Assembly (NCBI GenBank): GCA_963810905.1
Contig: CAWEPG010000002.1
Location: 1-64,000, forward strand
Source of the DNA: CAWBAT01 sp963810905
Lineage (GTDB): Bacteria > Acidobacteriota > Terriglobia > Versatilivoradales > Versatilivoraceae
Length of the DNA stretch: 64,000 nucleotides
Direction: 5' to 3'
Below, one piece after another: positions 43,207 to 51,827 of this stretch. The stretch's first letter is position 1, and each line of letters opens with the position of its first letter. Below the pieces are notes generated by a model. It made no database searches and was not told the origin of the DNA. It saw only the letters and a list, made by a program, of their open reading frames with translations. The position numbers and the translations under genes were made by a program.

Positions 43207-44166
43207 ATGATGGATCGAAGAACCTTTGTAGGTATAGCGGCCGGCATCGCGGGTCTAGCTGCGACCCCACCCCCTGAACCTGTGCCGATCATTGACACCC
43301 ACATTCATCTTTTCGACCCGAGACGTCCTGAAGGCGTCCCTTGGCCAGATAAGAAGGAAACAGTTCTCTATCGACCCGCACTACCGAGTCGGTATCGGAA
43401 GGTCACCAAAGGACTGGGTGTCGTCGGTGCGATTGAGGTTGAGTGCAGTCCCTGGTTGCAGGATAACCAATGGGTTCTTGATGTCGCCGCCAAAGACACG
43501 ATCATTGTCGGCACCGTGGGTAACCTGGAACCAGGTACGTCGGATTTCCGCAAGCATCTGGAGAGGCTCCGTCGTAATCCCTTGTTTCTTGGCATCAGGT
43601 ACGGAAACCTGTGGAACCGGAATCTTGCCGAGCAAATATCCCGACCGGATTTCCAATCCGACTTGGGGGCTCTGGCAGAGGCTGGCTTGTCGTTGGATAC
43701 GGCCAATCCCGATCCCGCTTTGATTTCCGCGGTGGTGCGGCTTACCGACATGCTCCCCAATTTGCGCGTGGTAATCGATCACCTCCCTCAAATGGAACAG
43801 CCTAAAGAATTGTCTGTCCGCTCCGCCGTCCGGGCGGACTTGAAAGAGATTGCCAAGCGGCCTCAGATCTATGCCAAAGTCTCCGAGGTCCTCCGCCGGG
43901 TCGACGGCCGGGTTCCTACTGACTTGAATTTCTACCGTGACACACTGGATGAGCTTTGGCAGACATTCGGTCCGGATCGACTAATGTATGGCAGCGACTG
44001 GCCGCACAGCGACCGGTGGAGGCCCTATCCCGAGATGCTGAATCTGGTCCGCCAGTACTTTACCGCCAAGGGCGCCGCCATCTCCGAGAAAATCTTCTGG
44101 AAGAATTCGCTTGCGGCGTATCGCTGGATCAAACGCAGCAAAAGCCAACCCAGCATAGGGACCTGA
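43207..44166 (+). CDS. Amidohydrolase 2 family TIM-barrel hydrolase, exported
   Basis: 319 residues. A Tat-like N-terminus (DRRTFVGIAAGIAGLAA) suggests export. The amidohydrolase-2 core is clear: 'IIDTHIHLFDP' (metal histidines), 'FLGIRYGN', 'VVIDHLPQ' and 'RLMYGSDWPHSD' with the catalytic aspartate. Related enzymes are L-fuconolactonase and 2-pyrone-4,6-dicarboxylate lactonase; lactone hydrolysis is likely but the substrate is unknown. An AAGGA ribosome site precedes two adjacent ATGs (43207, 43210). Confidence 0.88.
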   Translation: MMDRRTFVGIAAGIAGLAATPPPEPVPIIDTHIHLFDPRRPEGVPWPDKKETVLYRPALPSRYRKVTKGLGVVGAIEVECSPWLQDNQWVLDVAAKDTIIVGTVGNLEPGTSDFRKHLERLRRNPLFLGIRYGNLWNRNLAEQISRPDFQSDLGALAEAGLSLDTANPDPALISAVVRLTDMLPNLRVVIDHLPQMEQPKELSVRSAVRADLKEIAKRPQIYAKVSEVLRRVDGRVPTDLNFYRDTLDELWQTFGPDRLMYGSDWPHSDRWRPYPEMLNLVRQYFTAKGAAISEKIFWKNSLAAYRWIKRSKSQPSIGT

Positions 44167-44237
44167 ACCCTGAGATCGTCAGTAGGTCTCGAAGAAACCC
44201 CACAAAATTGAATCAAGTCTTGAAGAGGAGGAGGCAA

Positions 44238-45080
44238 ATGTCCGTTGGGAGGGGAAAGTATGGGATATCCAGGTGTTTCTGCAGTGTCTTTCTATTGTTC
44301 TTCCTGCTGCTTACTTTTTCATCAGTTTTGCGAGCCGGGCAAAACGAGGATTTCGATGAGTACACGCTGAGGATTAACACTTTCTTGTTTCATTCGAATC
44401 CATCGGGTTCCATACAGGGCCAGGGTGATAGCATCCCTATCGATCTTTTGGGAGACCTGAATTTCGATTCACACACTACCTTCTCCGGCAAAGTAGATTG
44501 GAAATTTACGCGAAAAAATCATCTATACCTAGCGTTCACTCCCTTCAGCGCTTCTAGCCAATCGATGCTCACACGCAGTGTCAACTTTCAGGGCCAGACT
44601 TTCGAAGTAGGGTTGATGACTCAAAGTGATCTTCATGCATCCATCGTTGCCCCCGGATATCAATACGATATTTTCCGGGGCAAGCGCGGGCATCTCGGAG
44701 TGGGAGTCCAAGTCGATATCATTGATGCAACGGCAACGGTCAGTGCTGCCGCGCAGGTCGTCAACGGCGGACAACAAGCTGCCATCTCCGCGAGCGGTTC
44801 ATTTCTTGCTCCCCTTCCTGTCGTTGGCCCACAGTTTCGCTTCTACTTGACGGATTCACCTCGGCTCTTTGTCGAAGGGGATCTCTACGGAATGTATTTC
44901 TTTGGTTATGGAAGCATTATTTCTAGTTCCGCCAATATAGGATATTCTCTGTCCAAACACATTAGCGTCAATGTGGGATATCAGCTCGGATCGCGGGTGG
45001 TTGTCACCAATCAGGAAGATCGCTTCGGTATCCACTTGACTCAAAAGGGGGTCCTCATCGGAATGGAGTTTTCGTTCTAG
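44238..45080 (+). CDS. Predicted outer-membrane beta-barrel protein
   Basis: About 280 residues from the ATG at 44238, strongly supported by GAGGAGG 5-8 bases upstream; the longer frame overlaps the amidohydrolase and is not used. A long signal peptide ends near VLRAGQN. The mature protein shows alternating amphipathic strands ('HTTFSGKVDWKFTRKNHLYLAFTPF', 'APGYQYDIFRGKRGHLGVGVQVDI', 'PQFRFYLTDSPRLFVEGDLYGMYFFGYG') and ends 'VLIGMEFSF', a C-terminal phenylalanine typical of barrels. No family name assigned. It follows the amidohydrolase by about 70 bases. Confidence 0.78.
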   Translation: MSVGRGKYGISRCFCSVFLLFFLLLTFSSVLRAGQNEDFDEYTLRINTFLFHSNPSGSIQGQGDSIPIDLLGDLNFDSHTTFSGKVDWKFTRKNHLYLAFTPFSASSQSMLTRSVNFQGQTFEVGLMTQSDLHASIVAPGYQYDIFRGKRGHLGVGVQVDIIDATATVSAAAQVVNGGQQAAISASGSFLAPLPVVGPQFRFYLTDSPRLFVEGDLYGMYFFGYGSIISSSANIGYSLSKHISVNVGYQLGSRVVVTNQEDRFGIHLTQKGVLIGMEFSF

Positions 45081-45121
45081 ACCGACGAGACTGACCCGGC
45101 CAAACCACGCTAGGACCAATT

Positions 45122-45337
45122 ATGCGTCTACAGACTATATCAAAGTTGGCGTGTGGTTTAATCTTGATGGCGGTTGCAGCGTGGATTTTCTTGTCCGGGC
45201 CAATGTTAATCAATATTCACACGGGACCGCTTTCTGGTGATTATCATATAAGCATTTTTAACCCGGTCCGCGACAGTACCCCAGAGCAATACCCAACGGA
45301 AATTCTTTCCAAAGTTATTTCTGATAGGTGTCAGTAG
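45122..45337 (+). CDS. Small membrane protein interrupted by an in-frame TAG
   Basis: 71 residues: an N-terminal helix (CGLILMAVAAWIFLSGPML) then a short outside segment ending SKVISDRCQ. The TAG at 45335-45337 is followed in the same frame by 44 more codons (AMTELGISEQQKAEACRKQV to NGTSTWLLY, TGA at 45470-45472). That extension looks protein-like (no stops, balanced composition), so the original gene was probably about 116 residues. Read-through, sequencing error or recent mutation are all possible. The cstA-like repeat begins right after it. Confidence 0.6.
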   Translation: MRLQTISKLACGLILMAVAAWIFLSGPMLINIHTGPLSGDYHISIFNPVRDSTPEQYPTEILSKVISDRCQ

Positions 45338-45472
45338 GCAATGACGGAGTTGGGAATCTCGGAACAGCAGAAGGCTGAAGCATGTAGAAAACAAGTGCAA
45401 GACCCAGTTACTGCAATCTTCCGATTGGTGGAGCGGGTGGACAATGGGACTTCTACCTGGCTTTTATATTGA

Positions 45473-45715
45473 GGGTTATCATGATGGTCTGCCTGATCAT
45501 CGTCCTGGTGGATTCCATCAGCAAATCGCTACGTGTGTTAACCCAATGAGATGAGGCAGGAAGCCCGGGTTCCCCAAAGAGCCACGCCAGGGGCAACACT
45601 CAAATTTCCGCCACCGAAGGAGAAAATGAACGAGTTCGGCTCGACTAGGTCATCGAAAAATACATGGATGATCCGTTTCCCGGCTACGGCTCTGGGCAAT
45701 TCGATCGCGCGGTAT
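45473..45715 (+). repeat. Direct repeat, copy B: degenerate cstA 3' end plus flank
   Basis: Reads VIMMVCLIIVLVDSISKSLR then VLTQ and a stop, the end of a CstA-like protein, with no cstA body before it. The following 170 bases match the flank of the real cstA at 38821-38935. It marks the right border of the GC-rich segment. Confidence 0.75.
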
Positions 45716-45723
45716 AAACGAGG

Positions 45724-46953
45724 ATGAGCCAAGGCAAAGATCAATCTACAGATATTCAAAAGCGCTTAGGAAACCGTCTGGAAGCATTGACTGGATTACG
45801 TTTTCTCGCGGCTTTTCACGTTCTGATCTTCCATGCCGGTTTGGACCAATTGCCTGGCGTGCCGGTGTGGATCAAGAACGTCGCCGGGCACGCAGACTTA
45901 AGTGTCAGTCTGTTCTTCGTTTTGTCGGGATTCATCCTAACGTACAATTACTTCGACCGCGAACGCGGATGTCGGGTTGCGGATCAGCAGTTTTGGGCCG
46001 CGCGACTGGCTCGTGTCTACCCGGTCTATCTGCTCGGGTTGGTCATTGCAATTCCGCAGTTACTCGGCGACATCTCACTCAATGATCGAACTCCACTGCT
46101 CTCGAATATAGCGGCAATGGTCTTGGTGGGTTGCTTAGTTCAATCCTGGTTGCCACAATTCGCTTGGTTTTGGAATTTCCCTTCTTGGTCGCTTTCCGAT
46201 GAAGCGTTCTTTTATTGGTGTTTCCCTTGGTTACTGCGGCGTTTACGAGCACTTACGCGATCGCAATTGCTGGTTTCCATGTTGATTGTCTGGTTGGCGG
46301 CGCAAGTTCCGCCGGTGCTTGCGCGGATTATGGGGCCAGACGGGCTCGGATTCGTCGATCGGTCAGCAATGCCACTATGGGTCAAAGTGGTGCAAATGAA
46401 TCCGCTTTTGCGGCTGCCGGATTTCGTGATTGGTATTCTCCTGGGCCGGCTGTATCTCTTGCACGGCGACGATCCACCGGCGAGCCAATTCAGGCTGCGC
46501 CAGTTGGGTGGAGTACTTTCGCTAGTGGGGCTCGGCTTGCCGGTCGCCGCCGCTGCCTTCAGTCCCGAATATCCCTTTCCCTTAACGCATAGTCGAAGTC
46601 TAGTGGCGCCGTTTAACGCACTGCTTATTTTCGGATTAGCTTTGGGAGGCGGACTACTAGCAAAAGTCCTGGCTTCGCGGTCCATGGTGCTGTTAGGGAA
46701 CGCTAGTTATGCACTTTACTTGCTCCATGTACCACTTATTTTCTTGACGTATACTGCTGCTCGGGCTTGGTTTGGGGCCGAATCGCCCAACACCTGGCCA
46801 ATGTTTGTCGCGTATGGGTTCGTTGCAATTGGTTTGTCGATTCTGGCTTTCTTGCTCGTTGAGGAGCCTATGCGGCATAGGCTCCGACGCCGCCTCACAG
46901 GGTGGTTGGCGGCAGGGGACCCAACGGGCCAATCACTTCAGCACGGATCGTAA
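45724..46953 (+). CDS. Acyltransferase family 3 membrane protein (OafA-like)
   Basis: 409 residues with about ten membrane helices. Family 3 acyltransferases O-acetylate surface sugars and other extracytoplasmic substrates. Landmarks: 'LEALTGLRFLAAFHVLIFHAG' with the catalytic histidine in helix 1 (FHVLIFH), 'SLFFVLSGFILTYNYF', 'RLARVYPVYLLGL', and 'PSWSLSDEAFFYWCFP'. No SGNH domain is fused, unlike OafA. It is alone on the plus strand and no O-antigen genes are nearby, so the acceptor is unknown. Confidence 0.9.
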   Translation: MSQGKDQSTDIQKRLGNRLEALTGLRFLAAFHVLIFHAGLDQLPGVPVWIKNVAGHADLSVSLFFVLSGFILTYNYFDRERGCRVADQQFWAARLARVYPVYLLGLVIAIPQLLGDISLNDRTPLLSNIAAMVLVGCLVQSWLPQFAWFWNFPSWSLSDEAFFYWCFPWLLRRLRALTRSQLLVSMLIVWLAAQVPPVLARIMGPDGLGFVDRSAMPLWVKVVQMNPLLRLPDFVIGILLGRLYLLHGDDPPASQFRLRQLGGVLSLVGLGLPVAAAAFSPEYPFPLTHSRSLVAPFNALLIFGLALGGGLLAKVLASRSMVLLGNASYALYLLHVPLIFLTYTAARAWFGAESPNTWPMFVAYGFVAIGLSILAFLLVEEPMRHRLRRRLTGWLAAGDPTGQSLQHGS

Positions 46954-47114
46954 TTGGCGAACCGAGCCGCGGTCCCTAAGGAGCCCGCTAGGGGCGAGTT
47001 CTCTTAGCTCCGTTTACGGTTACCTTCGTTATTGAACCCCATAGGGGTGACCTATAAATAGCCAGTGTCTGCAGCGCAGCAATCTCAAAGTAGAGTCCAT
47101 CAACTAATTCTTCA

Positions 47115-47138
47115 CTCTCCCGCGTTGGGAGAGGGAGA
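47115..47138 (+). terminator. Intrinsic terminator-like hairpin with T-run
   Basis: CTCTCCC (47115-47121), loop GCGTT, GGGAGAG (47127-47133), then GGAGATTTTT. It is a good plus-strand intrinsic terminator shape, about 160 bases after the acyltransferase stop and just before the convergent minus-strand gene end. Confidence 0.6.
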
Positions 47139-47162
47139 TTTTTCGTTGGCTGGCGCCCACAA

Positions 47163-48344
47163 TTAGGGCATTTCCCGATAAGCTTCTCGAACGATTTCAA
47201 CTTGTTCACGAAGAGCGTGGTGGGGACGGAAATCAGGCGGGGTTCCATGTGCATATCCAAAAAAGTCACAACCGGCTTCGTACCATTTTCTCCAGGTATT
47301 GGGATCGCATAGCCCTTTGACATCGGGCCGACCAATGATCGTAGTCATTACCCGTTGATTCGGTTTGCGGATCTTCAGGAGCCAATCCACTACGGCATCT
47401 GATGATTCCGCGATGAGTTGGTCAGATTCGTTGACCATCGGATGGTCGACCCACATCGGCTCCGCTGGTCTGTAGAAAGGCACATTGAAGTTCGCCTTGG
47501 TTCCTGGATTGCCTTTGTGCATGGCTTCCTGAATACGATGGAATTGCCGGGCCATAATTTCCCGCTTGTACTTCAGACTTTCCTCCGGGCTGATCTCGGA
47601 TGCTTTTTCAGGCATGTTCCGCCCGATAATTTCCCGGAACGGGTTTTTAACGTAGGGCGATGGCTGCACTGCGAAATCATTGCAATCGTATTTCCCATAG
47701 TTAAAGCAGTCAAAATTGATCCATTCGACAGGGTAGAGTCGCAAGAATTCCGTGATGCGGGCACACAGTAGATCTGTCCAGGGACTCTCGGGCGCCAGAA
47801 ATCCAACCTCGTTGTAGTTTCGGGTTGTGGGAACGAGCCAGTTGGAGCGGCTATTGCTGATGTAAGGATCCATCGCAATGCAAAAATAGCCGCAAAAAGG
47901 CAGTCCCGCTTTTTGCGCCATTTTAAACAGCCTGGGAAACAAATCTCTGCCGGGCCCCGGAGCTATCGGCCCGAGTTGCGTCGGATAATATGCGTATCCC
48001 CATAGCGAATAACCTTGCAAGAAGAAGATGTTCACGCCGAAATCCCGATGCCAGGCAAAATATTCCTCGGGGTTAATGAACGCCCAGTCCTGAGGTAAGG
48101 CTGGCGTCATTACCACTCGATCTCCCTTGGGGGCGATAAAGTTCAGGTCACAACAAAATAATTTGATTGGTTTTCCGCCATCAGGCAAGTCTTTGGCATT
48201 GGGCAACAAATGCACGGGGGATTCTTTGCGGATTGAGGTCTTGGCCGATACGCCTCGAGCAGAATGCAGTGTCGCAGCCGCACCAACAGCAAGCCACGAT
48301 GATTTCTTCAGAAACTTTCGGCGCGTCTGATTTTCATCATGCAT
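47163..48344 (-). CDS. Tat-exported TIM-barrel-like protein of unknown function (glycoside-hydrolase-like)
   Basis: About 393 residues from the ATG read from 48344, where GGAG lies 6 bases upstream. A twin-arginine signal (TRRKFLKKSSWLAVGAAATL) directs export. The body reads like a beta/alpha-barrel: 'YFAWHRDFGVNIFFLQGYSLWGYAYYP', 'AGLPFCGYFCIAMDPYISNSRSNWL', 'VEWINFDCFNYG', 'KANFNVPFYRPAEPMWVDHPM'. Aromatic and acidic residues at strand ends are as in alpha-L-fucosidase-like or GH-like families, but I cannot name catalytic residues. Substrate unknown. Confidence 0.75.
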   Translation of the reverse strand: MHDENQTRRKFLKKSSWLAVGAAATLHSARGVSAKTSIRKESPVHLLPNAKDLPDGGKPIKLFCCDLNFIAPKGDRVVMTPALPQDWAFINPEEYFAWHRDFGVNIFFLQGYSLWGYAYYPTQLGPIAPGPGRDLFPRLFKMAQKAGLPFCGYFCIAMDPYISNSRSNWLVPTTRNYNEVGFLAPESPWTDLLCARITEFLRLYPVEWINFDCFNYGKYDCNDFAVQPSPYVKNPFREIIGRNMPEKASEISPEESLKYKREIMARQFHRIQEAMHKGNPGTKANFNVPFYRPAEPMWVDHPMVNESDQLIAESSDAVVDWLLKIRKPNQRVMTTIIGRPDVKGLCDPNTWRKWYEAGCDFFGYAHGTPPDFRPHHALREQVEIVREAYREMP

Positions 48345-48663
48345 AGGATTCTCCAAGGTTGCTCAGTAAGGTTCCACTGCTTGTCTTATACGACAAATCA
48401 ATCAAACGCCGGTGCGCTGAGAAGAAGGATAGAACCTCCACCCCGGTATCCTCTCGTCAAAGAAAGGAGCGGAGTATAGAATTTGTGGCTTGGCAATGGA
48501 GTGGATTGCCCTCTCAACTGGCCCAGACGGACCTCACTTTCCCGCGTTGAGGAAGAGGGAGATAAAACCTGACCACCACGAAACCCCCTGCCACTTTCAA
48601 TACCTGCCCCTGAGGGCTTTTCAAGCCTTCATTCCCTGACAACACCCCAATGGTGCCAGATTG
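48345..48663. other. Intergenic region with a degraded hairpin motif
   Basis: About 320 bases. Near 48538-48565 a degraded copy of the CTCTCCCGCGTTGGGAGAG motif (TTTCCCGCGTTGAGGAAGAG) is visible. Nothing else recognised. Confidence 0.35.
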
Positions 48664-49395
48664 CTAATCCATGAACAGCCCCATCAAGAACTCTTTATTC
48701 CCTTCCATGCCTTCAATGGGTGACTCGATGACTCCGAGTTCGCGGAACCCTAGACCGACTGCCGCGACCCGAATCTTCTGAACAACTTGATTGTGCTTCT
48801 TTGGATCCGTTACCAGCCCGCCTCTTTCGACTTCTCCCTTTCCTACCTCAAACTGAGGTTTCACCAAGCAAATGGCCGTTGTTCCTGACTTAGTAAACGG
48901 GGGAATGACAGGCAACACAAGTGTCAGTGAAATGAATGAAAGGTCCATTGTGATCAGGTCCACTTTGGCGCCGATCGTGTCAAAATCAAGGAATCGTACA
49001 TTGACACCCTCAAATGATCGGACTCGAGGGTCACTTCGTAATTTCCAATCCAGTTGATTATGTCCCACGTCCACTGCAAAGACTCTTGCCGCACCATGTT
49101 GCAGGAGACAATCCGTGAATCCGCCTGTCGAGGCCCCGATATCAAGACAAACCCAATTTTCAATGGATGGCGTAAATACCTCTAAAGCCTTTTCTAATTT
49201 CAAGCCTCCTCTTGAGACGTAAGGAGGCGGCAATTTCTTTAGCCGAATGCTCAACGACACATCCACCCGGGTTCCAGGCTTCTCGATTCGCTGTTCATTG
49301 GCGAAAACGAGTCCTTCAAGGATAAGTGCCTGCGCCTGTGGGAGGCTTTTGGCCAGACCAAGGTCAACCAGAAGCTTATCAATTCGCTCTTTCAT
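48664..49395 (-). CDS. tlyA: TlyA family rRNA 2'-O-methyltransferase
   Basis: 243 residues. Members methylate ribose in 16S and 23S rRNA (C1409/C1920 type). The N-terminal S4 RNA-binding domain is 'MKERIDKLLVDLGLAKSLPQAQALILEG'. The FtsJ-like methylase follows with the SAM site 'VCLDIGASTGGFTDCLL' and 'VFAVDVGHNQLDWKL'; 'DLSFISLTLVLP' and 'KPQFE' carry the catalytic lysine set. It follows dxs by 27 bases on the same strand, a common neighbour. Confidence 0.93.
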   Translation of the reverse strand: MKERIDKLLVDLGLAKSLPQAQALILEGLVFANEQRIEKPGTRVDVSLSIRLKKLPPPYVSRGGLKLEKALEVFTPSIENWVCLDIGASTGGFTDCLLQHGAARVFAVDVGHNQLDWKLRSDPRVRSFEGVNVRFLDFDTIGAKVDLITMDLSFISLTLVLPVIPPFTKSGTTAICLVKPQFEVGKGEVERGGLVTDPKKHNQVVQKIRVAAVGLGFRELGVIESPIEGMEGNKEFLMGLFMD

Positions 49396-49422
49396 GAGTG
49401 CGAAATGCTTGGTGGAAAGATT

Positions 49423-51393
49423 TCAGCCGTTTTGTCCTTCTCTGGTGTGGGCTTGTTTCGAACTGCTTTGGCGGGAACGACTGGGCCGAGAAGAGTATTT
49501 TTCAAGGACGAATTTATGGATCTGCTCATAAATACCGTCCGCATCAATCCCATATTTGGCGTGGAGTAGATTGGGGCTGCCATGAGGGATGAGTTTGTCG
49601 GGAACCCCGATCCGAAGAATCCGATTGGCTTCGAGCTTCTTCTCTTCTAGCAGTTCCATGACCGCGCTTCCAAAACCACCCATTAGGGCGGCCTCCTCAA
49701 CGGTCACGAGGAAGGATTTTTCATTTGCCAAACAAACGATCAAATCCTCATCCAAAGGTTTAACAAACCGTGCGTTCACAACAGAGACGGAGATCCCGTC
49801 CAGAGCCAGTTTTTCCGCCGCTTTCAAGCAAGGGTAAACCATGGTTCCCAAGGCAAGAATAACACCGTCTTTCCCATCTTGCAGGATCTCCCCTTTCCCA
49901 ATTTCAATGATTCTGAACTCTTCATCCATCTTCACCCCAATGCCATTTCCTCGGGGATATCGAAGAGCTGTGGGATGAGGAGTTTCAATGGCAGTGTACA
50001 ACATATGTCGGAGTTCATTTTCATCTTTCGGAGCCATTACGATCATATTGGGAACTGCGCGCAGATAAGCAACATCGTAAAGGCCATTGTGCGTTGGACC
50101 GTCTGCACCCACAATTCCCGCCCGGTCAATGGCAAACGTGACGGGCAAATCCATTAAACAGACGTCATGGATCACCTGATCATAAGCTCGCTGGAGGAAC
50201 GTGGAGTAAATTGCGGCTACAGGTTTATAACCCTGGGTTGCCAACCCCGCCGAGAATGTCACAGCATGCTGTTCGGCGATACCGACATCAAAGCAGCGCT
50301 CAGGAAATTCCTTGCTAAACTGGACCAAGCCGGTACCTTCCAGCATTGCGGCGGTTATGGCAACAATCTTGGGATCTCGCTTCGCCAGCTCGATCATGGT
50401 CTTCCCAAAGACAGAGGTAAACGAAGGTGGAGCAGGAGGCGTGGGATAAAAAACGCCTGTCAGGGGATCATAGGCCGTGGGACCGTGATACTTGATGGGT
50501 GCCGATTCCGCTACCGACCAACCTTTCCCTTTTTTGGTCACGATATGAAGAATCGTCGGGCTATTGCTTTCTTTCAATTTTTGCAGTGTATCGACTAAAG
50601 TATCGAGCTGATGTCCATTAATGGGGCCAACATAATCAAAACCAAGTTCATGAAAGAGTAATCCCGGGACCATGAAGGTTTTCATGGCATCCACCATATC
50701 TTTGGCGATTTTCACCAGGCGAGGACCAAGACGGGGGACAGCGAGCAACATAGACTCAACTTCTTTTTTGAACCGATTGTATACCTGTCCCGTCACGATT
50801 CGATTCAAATAGCCGGCCATGGCCCCGACATTGGGCGAAATGGACATCTCGTTGTCATTCAGAATGATGAGAAGTTTTCTTTGCAGGTGACCGGCTTGAT
50901 TAATGCCTTCCAATGCCACCCCCCCAGTCAAACCGCCGTCCCCAATGATCGCAACGACATTGGAGTCTTGTCCGGCCAGATCGCGAGCCACTGCCATCCC
51001 CAGTGCTGCCGAAATGGAGGTGGATGCATGCGCAACATTAAACGTGTCGTAAATACTCTCTTCACGGCGCGGAAAGCCCGAGATCCCTTCATACTGTCGC
51101 AGGGTGTGAAACTGGTCGCGTCTCCCCGTCAGTATCTTATGGCCATACGCCTGGTGTCCGACATCCCAAACCAGATGGTCCTTGGGAGCATCAAAAACGT
51201 AATGCAAAGCCACGGTCAGTTCGACGGTCCCGAGGCTGGACGCCAGGTGCCCCCCGGTTTTTGAAATCGTATGGATCATGAAACTTCTCAACTCATCGGC
51301 CAGTTGGCCCAATTGGTGCCGCTCTAACCTCTTTACATCTGCGGGGCAATCAATCTTTGAGAGGAGTGAAAAGTTCATGGTTTCTTCACTCAT
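49423..51393 (-). CDS. dxs: 1-deoxy-D-xylulose-5-phosphate synthase
   Basis: About 656 residues from the ATG read from 51393; a TTG at 51414 gives seven more. DXS condenses pyruvate and glyceraldehyde-3-phosphate with thiamine diphosphate for isoprenoid precursors. The ThDP motif 'VVAIIGDGGLTGGVALEGINQAG..LLIILNDNEMSISPNVGA' is intact, as are the catalytic 'DVGIAEQHAVTFSAGLA' glutamate/histidine and the transketolase C-terminal domain. A proline/serine-rich tail (SSRPSRSRQSSSKQ) extends past the usual end. Neighbours xseA-xseB upstream and tlyA downstream form the classic cluster, but ispA is absent. Confidence 0.95.
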   Translation of the reverse strand: MSEETMNFSLLSKIDCPADVKRLERHQLGQLADELRSFMIHTISKTGGHLASSLGTVELTVALHYVFDAPKDHLVWDVGHQAYGHKILTGRRDQFHTLRQYEGISGFPRREESIYDTFNVAHASTSISAALGMAVARDLAGQDSNVVAIIGDGGLTGGVALEGINQAGHLQRKLLIILNDNEMSISPNVGAMAGYLNRIVTGQVYNRFKKEVESMLLAVPRLGPRLVKIAKDMVDAMKTFMVPGLLFHELGFDYVGPINGHQLDTLVDTLQKLKESNSPTILHIVTKKGKGWSVAESAPIKYHGPTAYDPLTGVFYPTPPAPPSFTSVFGKTMIELAKRDPKIVAITAAMLEGTGLVQFSKEFPERCFDVGIAEQHAVTFSAGLATQGYKPVAAIYSTFLQRAYDQVIHDVCLMDLPVTFAIDRAGIVGADGPTHNGLYDVAYLRAVPNMIVMAPKDENELRHMLYTAIETPHPTALRYPRGNGIGVKMDEEFRIIEIGKGEILQDGKDGVILALGTMVYPCLKAAEKLALDGISVSVVNARFVKPLDEDLIVCLANEKSFLVTVEEAALMGGFGSAVMELLEEKKLEANRILRIGVPDKLIPHGSPNLLHAKYGIDADGIYEQIHKFVLEKYSSRPSRSRQSSSKQAHTREGQNG

Positions 51394-51422
51394 AGTTGAT
51401 AAAAATCCTTTCAAGACCAGTT

Positions 51423-51554
51423 TCAGATGATAACATCAATCATACTAGACAATTGCTCAAAGAGAAGTAAGAAAATGGACCCTTTAGACCAGTCTTGCCC
51501 GAGTAGTTGAGAAAGATAGCGATCCTTTTCTTCGGACTTCATACCGTGACGCAT
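51423..51554 (-). CDS. Possible small protein (43 aa) between xseB and dxs
   Basis: Frame MRHGMKSEEKDRYLSQLLGQ followed by a hydrophobic half, FLLLFEQLSSMIDVII. It fills the only large gap (185 bases) of the operon, 24 bases after the xseB stop, with a weak GGAAG site. It may be chance; no family known. Confidence 0.3.
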   Translation of the reverse strand: MRHGMKSEEKDRYLSQLLGQDWSKGSIFLLLFEQLSSMIDVII

Positions 51555-51578
51555 AGCTGAAGATCTTCCCATTCTGCT

Positions 51579-51827
51579 TCACTCCTCAAGGGAATCGTTG
51601 TTCTTCTCCTCGAATGGCCCCGGTTTCAATGTTCCATCAGAATGTTTGGAGAGTATCTCGACCTTTCTCTCTGCTTCTTCCAGTTTAGAGTGGCAAAAAC
51701 GGGAGAGAGTGATTCCCTCCTCATAGGCTTCTAGCAGAGAAGCTAACGGCAGGTCTCCACTATCCAACTTCTTCACGATTTCTTCGAGACGCAATAAGGC
51801 AGATTCAAAGTCTTTAATTTTGGCCAT
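51579..51827 (-). CDS. xseB: Exodeoxyribonuclease VII small subunit
   Basis: 82 residues, full length. It has the family core 'FESALLRLEEIVKKLDSGDLPLASLLEAYEEGITLSRFCHSKLEEAERKV', a helical hairpin that coats the large subunit. Exonuclease VII degrades single-stranded DNA. Its start overlaps the xseA stop by 14 bases, so the two are co-translated. Confidence 0.95.
   Translation of the reverse strand: MAKIKDFESALLRLEEIVKKLDSGDLPLASLLEAYEEGITLSRFCHSKLEEAERKVEILSKHSDGTLKPGPFEEKNNDSLEE

Noticed and set aside
43956..44237. Long N-terminal extension of the outer-membrane protein
   Set aside because: It overlaps the amidohydrolase in another frame; the ATG at 44238 has a strong ribosome site and signal peptide.
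45538..45759. A separate 73-residue minus-strand gene
   Set aside because: It overlaps the cstA-like repeat, has no ribosome site and is only a fragment matched by the flank of the true cstA.
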